Of a stretch of 64,000 nt of DNA, positions 21,262 to 34,573 are shown one piece after another. The position numbers and the translations under genes were made by a program. Below the pieces are notes generated by a model. It searched no databases and was not told where the DNA came from. It was given only the letters and a program-made list of their open reading frames with translations. Within the stretch, counting starts at the first letter, position 1. Every line of letters begins with the position of its first letter. The DNA is taken from assembly GCA_029204225.1 (NCBI GenBank), contig CM055102.1, forward strand, positions 13,761,658-13,825,657, read 5' to 3'. Source of the DNA: Diphasiastrum complanatum. Taxonomy: Eukaryota > Streptophyta > Lycopodiopsida > Lycopodiales > Lycopodiaceae.

Positions 21262-21590
21262 GATGAAGATGGCCAACGAAATAATTTGGCTAAGCCAGTT
21301 CCTAGACGAATTGGGCGAAACAAGGAACGAGCCTCTGGTCTTGCAGATGGACAACACCTCTGCAATACACCTGACGAAAGATCTCGTGTTCCATTCCAGA
21401 ACGAAGCGATCAAGTATCACTTGATCAGGGATTTGATTGAAAAGAAGATGATGCTGACCACCTTCATAGGAACAAAAGACATGGTTGTTGACATCTTCAT
21501 AAAGGCCCTGGACAAAGGACTCTTTGAGAGGCAAAGGAGCAGCCTCGGGATCGTAAAGCTTTCATGCTTTGAGAGGGAGCTAAAGAAATA
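21262..21590 (+). pseudogene. Copia RNase H 3' end with one frameshift
   Basis: Reads MKMANEIIWLSQFLDELG, then MDNTSAIHLTKDLVFHSRTK (counterpart of CDNQSAI.LA.NPVFH.R.KH). After a shift near 21,412 it continues HLIRDLIEKKMM, IGTKDMVVDIFIKALDKGLFE and LRSSLGIV-like sequence. This is the very end of copia Pol, normally followed by the polypurine tract and 3' LTR. The next 650 bp are non-coding and may hold that LTR, but no TG...CA boundaries could be fixed. Confidence 0.75.
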
Positions 21591-22725
21591 AAATGTTTCT
21601 GATTACAAAGCCTTGCTAGCTTTCAGCCCTTCGCCTGACGAAGATGTTCACGAACTTGAACATCTGGAGACACGAAACACGAAGAGTTTCGTGAACACAA
21701 AAGTCAACAGAGACAAAGACGAAGACGAACAGTTCGCGCACACAAAAGATCCACGAACGAGATTCCTTCGCGGTCCAGTACGGAAGAAGGCAGACGAGGT
21801 AAACGAAACCCGTTCAACGCTCACGTCCCAAGGAGTACCACCAAAGATCACGCAAGTATCCAGAAGTATAGTAATTTGATCTGATGACATGACGTCAACC
21901 TCCCTAGGTCGTGGCTAATCTGTCACTCTTGTAATTCTCTGGTTAGTTGTAGATGCTTAATCACTCTAATCTTATATTTACACAGAGAGACCGTACTTAT
22001 TGGATCATACTTGACATATCGATCAAAATAGAATACACAGAGTGTAACAGATGAAGAAGTCTAATGTTGGTAAGCAATCAAGACGATATGAAAAATACAT
22101 GTCCACCTACACGCGAAGACAATTCTGTCTAGGGTCAGAAGATCCAACTGTCCGCTAGTGAAGCAAGACTATTACTCGTGAGAGAACCGTGTTTCTTTCA
22201 CGCCAACGCACTACGTGGATTCGCATGCAGTGCTTGAAGAAATTTAGAGAAAATTAATATAGATTGTTTTCTTGTTGTGTCTGATCTTGGATGTTGAATG
22301 CTTATGCTGATATTTCATATGTCTGAGTTTTCTTGTTCATTTTGAATTCCACACTTTGGTTGAAATTTTGTTGAAAGCTGCATTAATTTTATGAATATAG
22401 ATTAGCAGTGACTGACTACACTCTGGAGGATTGTAGGAGCGATTTAGCTGGCAGTGTCCAACGGTCGCATCTGAACTCCATCCGAGCTGAAGAGAGTCGT
22501 GATTGATTCGTCTTCGCGAAAGTTTCGCAAATCCGACGAATTTCTCATCAATCAATCATTTTTTTCTCATCACATGGGAAGCAAAGGATGGCAAAGCACT
22601 TGCCATTGTATCCTTGGAACTGAAGGACACTCAGATTGCTCATGTATCAAACAGTATCACCTCCAAATAAGCATGGAATATCTTAACAATTATCTATGAG
22701 ACTTCAGACACAATAATATATCACG
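21591..22725. other. Probable copia 3' flank and unassigned sequence
   Basis: Non-coding. At about 22,500-22,555 GATTGATTCGTC and GACGAATTTCTCATCAATCAATC form a short inverted repeat. No gene recognised. Confidence 0.4.
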
Positions 22726-23113
22726 CGGATTCCGACGTGGGTGTCCGACAAATTTTTAGAAATTTTATAATTCGTCGTAATTTGACGCATCGAAATCCGA
22801 CATCTAAGCAAAAATACCAAATCTGGATGTTTGGCCACCAAAAAATTGTGGCGGCAACTCATTTTCAAAGTATACATCAGAATCCGACAGGCAAATGTGG
22901 ATATGACGTGTAATATACACAAAATAAACAAAAATACGTGTCTGTTGACATGGACGTTGGAATCTGATGGACGTCAGATTCTGACATCCATGTCAACAAT
23001 CTGAAATGAATGACAAGGTATCTGACGTCTGATGCCCGACGAGTTCAGAGGTCTGACTGACACAAATGTCGAAATCCGACGTACTTTTTACCCGTCGGAT
23101 TCCGATGTCTGAT
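22726..23113. repeat. CACTA subterminal repeat array (CGGATTCCGACGT-type motifs)
   Basis: Copies or near-copies at about 22,726 (CGGATTCCGACG), 22,791 (CGAAATCCGACA), 22,878 (CAGAATCCGACA), 22,953-22,986 (paired), 23,068 (GTCGAAATCCGACGT) and 23,093 (CGTCGGATTCCGATG). Around 22,943-22,998 two 28-base arms starting TGTTGACATGGA form a foldback. Orientation alternates, as expected of subterminal protein-binding arrays. Confidence 0.75.
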
Positions 23114-23370
23114 ATGTTTTTGCGAAATCGCGATTCCAGATCATTCCTATCACTCTGTTTTCAGCGAGCATTGGAGCGATTGAAGGCTGGCGCTTGGAGC
23201 GATTGAAGGCTGGAGCTTGGAGCTTGGAGCAATTGGAGGTTGAAGGTTGGAGCAATTAGACGTTGGTTTTTTGAAAGTTTTTGGAGTTTTTGTGAAAGAA
23301 AGAAAAGGAAGGGAAGATAGAAAAAAGAGAGTGAGAGATAGAAAAGATGTGTGTGTGTGATGTATTTTAT

Positions 23371-24640
<1,270 letters not shown>

Positions 24641-24907
24641 CATTTTGGCATGTGTGTTGTAGCATATTACTAGTATAATATTTTATGCTTTGAATCTATC
24701 AACCCTAAATTCTTTAATCTTTATAAATAAAAGTATTGCAATGAATATTAAAATAAAGAAATGAATGCAAGTGAATTCCAGTATTAATAATTATAAATCA
24801 TTCTCGTCATCACACAAGTCTTGACACTCATCTGAATCTAGGTCTAAGTACAATCGTAGATTTCTGATCGTGTCTCTTTGATAATGTGAGCTACCTTCAT
24901 ATTCAAA

Positions 24908-25190
24908 CTATTCTTCTTCTAGCTCTATTTCATCCAAATGTGGGGGCCTGAAATTATCCTCAATTTGGCCTTCTACGATCGTAGGCATCTCATCATTTGC
25001 AATTGTACCTTCTTCTCCTGTCATGTCCATATCATTTGGTTGGATGAGTGGTTCATGTTCTTCCAAAACCTCAAAAATGGATGGTGGTTCGTCGTGTGTG
25101 TCCGATGTTACAATATCTTTTCCTTCAAACACACGTCGTTTTCTTGCATTAAGTTGGATCACATACCACCATCTTGGGTCTATTTGATCC
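24908..25190 (-). pseudogene. CACTA TNP2 C-terminal exon
   Basis: Reads DPRWWYVIQLNARKR, then EGKDIV and an acidic tail (EVLEEHEPLIQ to DEIELEEE). WW.V...R is how the conserved part of TNP2 ends after the DUF4216 domain. An intron probably separates it from the exon at 25,250-25,630: a GTGAGA donor follows the HYEH codons and AATAG precedes ACCC. Confidence 0.65.
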
Positions 25191-25249
25191 GGATGAAATA
25201 TAACAAAGAATTAAAAAAATTAGATTAGTATTATAAAATCGATACATAG

Positions 25250-25630
25250 ATAAGACATTGAAAATATTAATCTCACATGTTCGTAATGTCGTGACAATAT
25301 TAAAGTGTCATGAGAGTCCATCGATATACATTTTGTTGAGTCGATTTGAAGAAACTTTGAGTTATCATTTCTAATTGTGGTGTTGCTTCCATGATATATG
25401 ACCTTAAACCATTTTACGTCAAAAATAAAGTATTTGCCATTAGTCTCATAATCGACTTCATAAATGTGTTGCAATGTGCCGACATAGTCTAGGAGGCTGT
25501 CCGAAATGATATTCGCGTCCCTCGCACTAGAACGACTCTCTTGTTGAAAGTTGGCCATTATACCACAATCATATGTACGTTGCTTGTTGTCCACTCTCTC
25601 AACACGATAATGATGTCCATATGCCCACAT
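25250..25630 (-). pseudogene. CACTA TNP2, DUF4216 domain
   Basis: Begins MWAYGHHYRVERVD and contains DYVGTLQHIYEVDY, KYFIFDVKWFKV and DTLILSRHYEHV. These match the DUF4216 pattern (YYG.L..I.EL.Y..K.VLF.C.W.D, later PFILA...QVFY). This domain follows DUF4218 in plant CACTA transposases. Confidence 0.75.
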
Positions 25631-25944
25631 GGCAATGTATGATTTATACTAAAATACAAAAACGAACAAATTTATGTAAATAAAAATACTATTTATATAT
25701 TGATCATGAGTAGTATAAAGACAAAACTTGACAAATACAATACTACACTAATCTTCCATCCACATCCACGAACAAATTTCCATTCTAATACAGTCACTTC
25801 TTTTCCATTTTGGGATGCTTTTAGCATCGTATCAAAAACTCATTTGCGAGTGCATTTTGACGGTAAAGGTTCCAAAGGTTCGTCGATCTCCAAGGCTCTC
25901 CTTCTTCTTTGATTGATATTTCTTCTTCGTTATAATGTTATGTT

Positions 25945-26860
25945 TCATTCCTTTTTGGCTTCTGCATACCTTGAAATCCACTTTTCCATTTGTCCACAAT
26001 CATATAATATGAACGTGTCAATTTTCTCTTTTATTTGAGGTGAAAATCTCTTTTGCACACCATTTCCTTGTGGTACTTCACCCTTAACATGTTCATCTTC
26101 TTCTTCACACCACACTTTTGGACTTATGGGATGCAATTGTGAGATTATTTTGATGATATAAAAGAAAGATTTTTGTACAAGCCAACCTTCTGCAATGCTA
26201 CCTTTTGGCCTTGTCTTTTGTCTCACAAAGTCTTTCAAAACTTTCATAAAATGCTCAAGGTAGAACATCCACCTTGTGTGCACAGGTCCTACAATGATAC
26301 TTCTTCGACCAAATGCACTAGAAGATGAACTTGTATATCCAAAAAGAAAGTTGGAAAATCTCTTTTCAACAAACAAACCATTTCGATCATTTGGATTTTC
26401 ATGGAATCCAATTCATTATTTTTTATTTCTTTTGAGGAAATCCATCTGCAAGAATATTGATATAGCATTAGGTTGTTTAGCACATAAAAATATTGAAATA
26501 GCACATATTTATACAATTGTTTAAAAAAATATTCATACCTAATCATCAACGATAAATTATAAAGCATACTTCGTATGTTCTCGTTGAAGAGACCTCGAAT
26601 AGAAAGTGAAAGTATGAATTGCAACATCTTATGCCAATAATGTGATTTCAATCCACTTAATGATTTGCATAAAGAATGTGCATAGCATGTTGGAGTGCTC
26701 ATTTGTTTTATGACATGTTTAACATAAGAGAGTTGCTCTTTTGTAAGAATCCATGGCACGCTAGGTAAAATCTCATCTCCACCTTCAGTGTATTGAATCC
26801 AATATGGTCTTTTCACATCGGCCGCTTGTAGATCTTTACGAGGAGTTGTCTTTTATGCCA
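25945..26860 (-). pseudogene. CACTA TNP2, DUF4218 domain (frameshifted)
   Basis: The first frame (26,816-26,289) reads AADVKRPYW, LPSVPWILTKEQ, LSGLKSHYWHKMLQFI and LSIRGLFNENIRSML. The second (26,376-25,945) gives GPVHTRWMFYLEHFM, KTRPKGSIAEGWL and HPISPKVWCEEED. These are the signature blocks of DUF4218 (LKSHD.H.L, GPV..RWMYP.ER, EGSIAEGY). The two frames overlap at 26,289-26,376, so one indel separates them, and an apparent intron or insertion lies between 26,400 and 26,550. Confidence 0.8.
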
Positions 26861-27740
26861 ATGATGTGGTTCCATAATGATTCGCCAACTTTTTTGAATA
26901 TGTGCATAGGATCCAATAGATGATTTATCAATAAATTTCGCCAATAGAAAAATTTATGAAAATAGACAATTGTTTCATACCATGAATGGATTCATTTCAT
27001 GAAGAATTGACATCGTGATGTTTAAGCCATTCACCATGCCATTCTGCTACTCCCATGCATGAGGGTGGTGGTGTAGTTAAAGGATTATCTCCTCACCCCC
27101 CAAAAAACCTCCTATTCAATCTTCAAAAAGGGTGATCAAGTGGCAAGTATTTGCGATGATTTTCGTAGACCACTTTTTTTTAACATATTTGTGCTATGTC
27201 GACCCTCCAAATGTGGTCCACAAATGTAACATGTGTTGTAACCCGATGTGGTTAAACCTGCATAGTTCATAAACAAAATGTAAGATAAGCTCAATCAGTC
27301 AAATGTACTCAAATGCTAAACCCTAAGACGGATTCATATAATATATTATTTACATACCTGAACATTCACTTAAACCGAGGTAGTCATGCATCGTCCACAT
27401 TAGAAAATCCACAAACAATGAAATTCCTTTGTTGTATAGGTCTCGAGATGTCGTAAGCGCGAATACCATTCCAAAGAATGCACAATTAATCTACCAAAGG
27501 TGGAAGATACACATCCATGTTCTTGGCCTTGTACTTTCCTGGAATCAATAGAGTTAATAACAAGTGTCCCATTTTTATACTCAACTATGGAGGTATATTA
27601 TAATTAACGAGCACAACTGGCCATGTAGACCAAGTTGAGGCTTGAATGCTAAAAAGATTTACGCCATCCATAGCTAGGCCAAATCTCAAATTACGAGGTT
27701 CATTTCCAACATGTCGGACACATGTCACATTTTTTTGGAA
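26861..27740 (-). pseudogene. CACTA TNP2, core transposase (Transposase_21)
   Basis: Scattered blocks in three minus frames: PRNLRFGLAMDGVNLF (about 27,690), LLIPGKYKAKNMDVYLPPLVD (about 27,560-27,500, 21 residues abbreviated from the full block), YNTCYICGP and FLGG-type zinc segment near 27,200, and NHLLDPMHIFKKVGESLW (about 26,930-26,880). They occur in the order expected of the TNP2 catalytic region. Stops and shifts abound. The N-terminal transposase-associated domain is missing, since subterminal-type repeats begin at once at 27,753. Confidence 0.8.
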
Positions 27741-27800
27741 TGGTTTTGTTAGCAGACGTCGGATTTCGACATCTTTCTAGGACGTCGGAATTTGACAACC

Positions 27801-28926
27801 ATTTAATGATTACATGCCAGAAATTCGCAAAATTTACAGTTTTAGGCTATGTTCTAATAAAAAATTGCTTGTTTTTTAGGACTTTTGACTAGAAATGGGT
27901 AGTAAGAACTATGATATAGAACTTTTTGTGCTTGCAGGTAGTTAAATTATAGTAGATTGGGCCTGATTGCACTTGCATGTGGATTAGATCCACAAGATCA
28001 TGCCAAAAAAGTCGAAAAATGGTCAAAAAAAAAATGATGTATTCTGAAAGTTTTTCTCAAGATCCATGGGCAAAAAATTGCATGCACATTTTCGGGTGTA
28101 TATTGAAGCTGTCCAAAAGTTGTTACCATATTTGGTAGGATTCGGTCACCTTTAAGAGCCTCAAAAAATCAAAATTTAAAATATTTTTGGTGATTTTTGA
28201 GCTTAAATAGCTCTTAAAGTGGATCTAAAATCTCTAAACTTGTATACAGTATGAAAGGTAGATAGTACTGCCTCTGATTTGAGTTCTCATGCACCCAATT
28301 TGGTGGTAGGAGACTTAGATACCGATCTCGCGGAGTGTGCTTGATGATGCCCTCCATAGAAGTTGTTTTGGTGGATCTAAAACTATGCTTGCTTGCTGGA
28401 CCTACTTGAAACTTCTATGCCTCTCTAATGAACCTTAGTAGAGTGCTTGTAACCTCTAATTGAAGGCATGTAGGGCTGTAGTAGAATTTTTGAGAAAACC
28501 TCTTTGGAAAAGTGCGCCCTCCTACTAATTTTTTATGCATTTATAGTGCACATGTGTGAATTCCAGGTGGTAGGGTTATGTGACAATCATCTTGCTAACC
28601 CACTTTCCCTCTATACTATGCTTTATAGTGACCAATTTGGTGTCCTGTAGCAAAAGTTATGACCGCGGAAGTTTTGGCAGCTTTTATTGCAAAAGTTGCA
28701 AAAATTTCGAATTGTTCTGATGCATGTTTATTTTTTCCCATAGTTTAGTGTATTGTGCTTGTAGAAATTGGTTGCACAATGATTTTAATAATGATTCTGA
28801 CATGCATAGTAGATCTACAATTGTTTTGAGCGCATGTACTCTGATGGTTTTGTCATAGACCAATGAGAATGGCTAGTGGATTCTTGAAAACTGAGTTTTA
28901 CATAAAAGATTCCATAATGACATTTT
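27801..28926. other. No gene recognised between CACTA and Helitron
   Basis: AT-rich non-coding sequence. It may include the outer end of the CACTA element; TAGTG-type termini were looked for and not found. Confidence 0.4.
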
Positions 28927-30910
28927 GTGACTGATGTAATATGCTTTGCATGCCAGTATGACAATGGATTAGTGGTGGTTGCCGCTACATGGATACTATC
29001 ATCCATTGGATTCGATCAAAGCAAGTACATAAAAACGTTACGTACAAGCATTAAAAAACCAACAATATTTTTAAAAAGGCATCCAAAAGATATATACACA
29101 AATCCTTTCTATCGTCAAATTAGCTACTTGTGGAATGCAAATATTGACATCCAATACATCCTATATCCTTATGCGGCAGCAAGCTACTACACAAACAAGC
29201 TACTGCACATCATACATGACAAAAGTCAACAATACCTTGAAAAAAGTGTTAAAAGATGCTATGCCAAAATCAATTTTAAACAATATCGATACACTGAATC
29301 ATCTTAAAAGCACAAGAAATGCATTCCTTAATGGCACACAACAGATGAGTGCACAATTAGCTGCTTTTATAGTTTTTACACTTTCACTCAACAATACAAC
29401 ACGATCATTTTTGTTCATCAACACAAGTCCATAAAATGAACGAGCATTTGTCTTAAAAAACAAACACCAACTTCAATTGTTGAAACCTTGATCTATCGAC
29501 ATCAAATGTGAATCAAAGATTGATCACTACACGTCAAGAAAAATTTGGTGCCAATTTTGTCTTGCTGAATGTGTCACACATTATATTGAAAATGGAAATC
29601 AAGTAAAAAAAAAAAAGAACAAATCCTCACATCATTCGATTTGTCAATTACAACATCCACAAAGATCTAGAAAACTATTATAGAGAGCATCTAATTTTGT
29701 ATCTACCATTTGTATCGGAACAAAATTTAAAATGCAATAACCAGTCATGGCATGATGCTTATTATCAAAACATGCAAATCATATCACAAAATAAAACAAA
29801 ATTCAACTATGACTACAAAAAAACCAAAACATGGACATCATCAGTAAATTCAGACATTGAGCATTATGACTTAGCACTAGATTTTCTTTAAAAACCATCA
29901 TCGCAAACTCAAAAAAGTAACAACACTGAGCAAAACTTCATATACACTATATTAAATATGAAAGATTATCATTCAAAATAAAAAACACTAAACAATGCAC
30001 AAAGATTGATTTATGATGACATAATGCATAGAAAGAGAGTCAATCTAGATGAAAAAAATCCATCTTTTTCTCACAGAGAGGAGCTGGAACAAGAAAAACA
30101 TTCACGCTACTTTTGACTGTACAAGGTTTACTAAGGCACTACCATAAACAAATAAATACAAATATCAGTTTGTGTTGATACGCCAAAAGAATTACTTATG
30201 GCGTACACAGGAAAAGCAGCTTACAATATCAATGGAACAACAATACATTCTATACTACATGACATCATTGTCATTAGAAAAGCTGGACACATTCTCAGCA
30301 TTTTATTCACAGTTACAATTAGTAGTTTTTGATGAAAATTCACTTATTGGAAAGAGGATTTTGCAATTTGCAGATAAAAGACTACAAGCAATCAAACACA
30401 TCCCTTCTCAACACTTCAGAGGATTGGACGTAATTACATGCAGTGATTTGTATCAAGATGGACTAGTTTTAGATGAATGGGTCTTTAAAAATACCACAAA
30501 TTCATTAAAATTATTTGGATCTACATATTGGGCAAACATGCCACGTTGTTAAAAAGATACTTCAAAATGAAAACAACAATAATGACCAAAGACATTATTT
30601 GGATACAATTCTCTGACCCAAATATAAGATCCAAAACAAGACACAAAAACACTCATATTTACAACCAACAAATCAGTAGAATGTGGACACCTATACAACG
30701 ACTTGTCAAAGAAATACAAATTGGAAACAATCATTTGAACATCATCACTTAGTCTAGAAAACAATTTTCAATCCAAATTGCCGCAACACAAACAATACAT
30801 CGTGCGCAAGGACTGACAATGGACAAACTCACATTAAATCCAAAAGGTATTAAAGAGCATGAAAAACTTATACATCACTTTCAAGAATTAAGGATGGTGA
30901 AAAATTGACA
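28927..30910 (+). mobile_element. Helitron RepHel relic (Rep-side region and Pif1-like helicase)
   Basis: The N-terminal part (28,950-29,900, three frames) reads YRQISYLWNANIDIQYIL.PYAA, then QQMSAQLAAF and TRSFLFINTSP. ENYYREHLILYLPF follows. These are the conserved blocks between the HUH Rep domain and the helicase in Helitrons. The helicase (30,180-30,910) shows AYTGKAAYNINGTTIHS, LVVFDENSLIGKRIL (Walker B/motif II region), HFRGLDVI and QDGLVLD. After more shifts it ends AATQTIHRAQGLTMDKL and NPKGIKEHEKL (C-terminal Pif1 motif). The Rep HUH motif and the Walker A loop were not seen. Many frameshifts; no TC or CTRR ends assigned. Confidence 0.82.
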
Positions 30911-32040
30911 ATATTTTTAGTCTAATGATGAGACACAACATGGTGAAGCAATGCATAAGATGTTTGAATCTTATTTTGAAACAAACAATGACTCTATGCA
31001 TGCACCGCATATTGAAGATGAAGTCCATGAAGAAATTTATATAGATGAGGACAAGATTTATTACGCAAAGAGGCAGATACTCTTTTGTATCAAGGTGCAT
31101 CAATTTTCAACTTGCGCCATCAATTTTTATTCTAAACCTTCAAGCAACATACAAATGGAGTGAATGCAACGTCACTTCATTATTCGGGTACGTACCTAAC
31201 GTGTAACACAACGTACGTATATAATAACGTATTTACAAGGTTATTTTTTTTCTCCTAACTCACAATACTTCTGAAAGAAAATATGATACCTAAAACATGA
31301 CAAGAAACGCAAAAGATGATGAATATGCCATGAAAAACATTTACTCTGAGAATAGAGACAACCATAAGGCAACTTCTCTAGAAGTACATAACTAAATTCC
31401 TATATAATTGTCCTAATAATCCTACATTTTAAAAAATCCTCAACAAACGTAGGCATATAATTAGACCAATTAAATGCATCTGTATTCAAATCTTGATTCA
31501 TCACTCTAGTTAAGTTGGTTTAACAAGTAACACAAACGTGATGCTCAAAATCATATAAACATTGATTAAATGCAAGACAAGATACAATCAAATTAGACAT
31601 AATATTTATTTGGTTCTACATATGAGTGTCACAAAGTCCTTCAATGATGTTTTTTATTATTATCATAGAGCCAAAAATAATATAGCATTATATCTACCAT
31701 TATTTTAAGCAATTAAAGACTAATGAAAGACACTTATGATTAACGAAATAGTCATACATAAATGGTCCAAGTATAGAAATACATTACAAACTAAATTAGT
31801 ACGTATATTCAAACTTTGAGAATTCATAAACATTCATACTATCAAAAGAATCAAAATCTATATGCAAAACTAGACTTCTTGATCTAGATTCTACAAGAAT
31901 ATCCTTCCTCCAACATATGGAGCTTTCTTAACAAGGATCCAATCACAAGGAATTAAAATCGTCCACTCTGATTAACCTAAAACATGTCCCTCAGATTCTT
32001 CACTAGATTTGTCACAATCTCCAATTTCAACCTGCAACTT
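30911..32040. other. Helitron flank and unassigned sequence
   Basis: A 70-codon acidic frame at 30,951-31,163 follows the helicase directly and may be its degraded tail. A palindrome-rich segment with repeated ACGTACG lies at 31,170-31,230. The remainder, leader-like sequence left of the primer site at 32,041, codes for nothing recognisable. Confidence 0.4.
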
Positions 32041-32698
32041 GCTCTGATACCATGTGAAAAATTAGATCTAATTATGACTCAAATATATCTTAGATCTTTG
32101 GCTTAATTGGGTGCACATCACACAACATCAACAAAGAAAATCTCCATTCTAGCATGCTAGTTTTGGTAAAATCATACACAAACCATTATGAATGCTAAGA
32201 TCCAATTTTCTACTATCCATGTCCATACTACAACGGCTATATAACAACCTTCAGACATGTGCAATCATGTCATACAAGTTTAGATGCATTCTACACACTA
32301 GAATCACCAATATACACTATGAAGAGATAGAAGAAGACAAAAGGATAGAAGAAAAAAATTCTCCAAAGATGAAGAAAACATTTTTTGCATTTCTCCATGC
32401 TGGTCCTGCTATATACAACAACAAAATGTCATTTGGCCACTTGCCAATTATTGCCTTAATTGGTAGTTTCCAAGTACTTACCAAAAAACTAGTATCTAAT
32501 GACTAGATTCAATTTATCTCAAAATGTAAAGTCATTAGGCCCAAATCCAATCTTAGATGCTTCTAGAACCTCTTTAAAATAGTAAAATTACTATTTTTAG
32601 AGCTTATTAACATAAAGAAATGTTTCTCTAAGTTTACTTCAAACTTTGGCCCCCAATTTGCCAATAATAGTCAAGTAGCTAGTTGACAATTTTTCACA
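32041..32698 (-). mobile_element. Copia primer site (32,041-32,052) and 646-bp 5' LTR, minus strand
   Basis: On the minus strand an LTR ends AATTTTTCACA and is followed directly by TGGTATCAGAGC. On the plus strand the LTR runs from TGTGAAAAATT (32,053) to GACAATTTTTCACA (32,698), giving an 11-base terminal inverted repeat. The body, which should lie to the left, has decayed or been lost: no gag could be read. Its ends resemble the LTR at 33,751 (TGTGAAAAG...TTTTCACA), so the two belong to related families in opposite orientation. Confidence 0.7.
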
Positions 32699-33750
32699 AC
32701 AATGAAGTGACACGACCTTAGTAAATAGATAAGCTCGAATGAAGAGTATTCTATTATGAGTTGGAACATTCATGACTCTTCCAACAATTGCAAACATAGA
32801 TGTGTAAACATCTAATTGGTGTATGATGACATGGAAGATAACCAACTAAGCAATGTGTATACATGTCAATATTAGATTGGTTTATAATGAGCAGGTTTCT
32901 ACCATACTAAACGACACACATCCTTGTCTACATGATGTGTTAAACTATGAACTTTTCCTATATGTACCTTATTCAAATTCTAATGCTCTATCAAGAGTTT
33001 CGATTCTTGTCTCTGGTCTATCGTTGAGAGTGTACATAATTCTGAGTTTATCAATTTTCTGTCATACACAATAGATGACTAGAAATGTATGTGTGCTTCG
33101 ATCATTTGTTTGATTCTTACTGTTGTATGAGATTTAAATATTAAAGAAGTAAACACTTCTTGCTATTTGAGAATGCATCTAGTCGAATATGTCTTGTCTT
33201 GCAATTGAATGTTTTATCGTAAGTGAGATACCAGATGGATTAAATCAGAATAACAATGGTCTGAAGTCAATTTACCATGTGCAATGGTTATTGATCAAGT
33301 TCCAAGTCTTTGATTTGAAGTTAAGTTCTAGTACCTATTTGGAAGTGAGATCCGAATTGTCGTTGAACTCCATCTTAGGAACGTCGACAATATAGTTCAC
33401 TGGCAAATATGTTCAGCAATTTGAGCAATACTTAGACTATTCAAAAATTTGAATTTGGAAAACATTTGTTTCAAATTAGTAGAACAGAACTTTGTCGAAC
33501 TTCTTTTTGATAGGAAGCATATCGAATGTCGATGGATTCGATTTATTTGAGCCCTTCTTGTTTCTAAGAAATCTGTGCATTTCACTAAGAGTTCTTTGAA
33601 CCTCAGTAATAGTTTAAATTATGTGTGAATTTGATTCTTAACATTAAGGTAGTATTGGCTGCCTGCTTACTCGAATGTCTATAAATAACCAGGTTTACAT
33701 AACTTAAAACATAAAACAAGTCTAATTAGCTCTAATAAATATATACTATC
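32699..33750. other. No gene recognised
   Basis: Only short frames (under 80 codons), with no recognised motif. Confidence 0.4.
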
Positions 33751-34573
33751 TGTGAAAAGTTGTCAAAATCTATCTTGGTTATTTTATGATTTTATGTTTG
33801 TGAGTACATTTCACACGTGTGGAGCATGTTCCCATGTGTGTAAACTAGTTAAAATTAGTCTATAGTGTTGACTTTAGGGGTGTTATAAAGTTTTATGGTC
33901 AAGCATCTAAGTGTCACTAATCGATAGGGCCAATTTTGGCTTTAGAGGTCAAATAGTCAAAGTACACATGTTTGGCATAATTAGGCCAAAAGTCAATTGC
34001 AATTAACCTCGAGCTATTTGGTTGCTTACAAGTGTCCAAGTTATATTTGATGAGTGATCAAGTCAAAGTGTAAGTCAAGAGGTCCAATCATAAGTGAGAG
34101 ATTTGTTGGAAGGGGCCAATCAAAAGTAAGGGATGTTGCATCACTCATCCAATAGGATTAGAGAGGCTATGATTAAGGGGTCCAATAGGATTGAAGCATG
34201 GATCTCCACGAGTTCTATATGTACTCTTGTTTTCTATCATAATTTAATGTAAGTTTTTTAGTCAATTTGGAGATCTCTCAATTTTGTGTGTATTTCCTTC
34301 TCTCTCTACCAAAGAGCAAAATTGGCCTATTCTCTCTCTACCCAAGGTGAGGAGCTCATTTTGTCTTAGTTTTTTAATGAAGAGCTTCCACACGTGTGAA
34401 ACACTTTTGGTTATGAATGTCTGCATGTAGATTTGCCTCTTTGCCTTAGAACTTGACATTGATCTTGGTTTTCAATCAATAGTTGATCTGAAGTGCAAAA
34501 CCATTGCTTAGGAGATCAATTTTACATAGTAGGGCATTTTCACAGGTGTGAATTTTCACATGGTATCAGAGCC
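33751..34573 (+). mobile_element. Copia 5' LTR (33,751-34,560) and primer site (34,561-34,573)
   Basis: The 810-bp LTR begins TGTGAAAAGTTG and ends GAATTTTCACA, and is followed directly by TGGTATCAGAGCC. The LTR contains several copies of a CACACGTGTG or TTCACACGTGTGA-like palindrome (about 33,808, 34,390 and 34,545), perhaps regulatory. The gag gene downstream (35.3-36.2 kb) lies in the same orientation, so they form one element. Confidence 0.8.

Noticed and set aside
22200-22226. GCACTACGTGGATTCGCATGCAGTGC as a CACTA terminus
   Set aside because: It is a short local palindrome 500 bp from the subterminal array with no partner TAGTG end, so it was not used as the element boundary.
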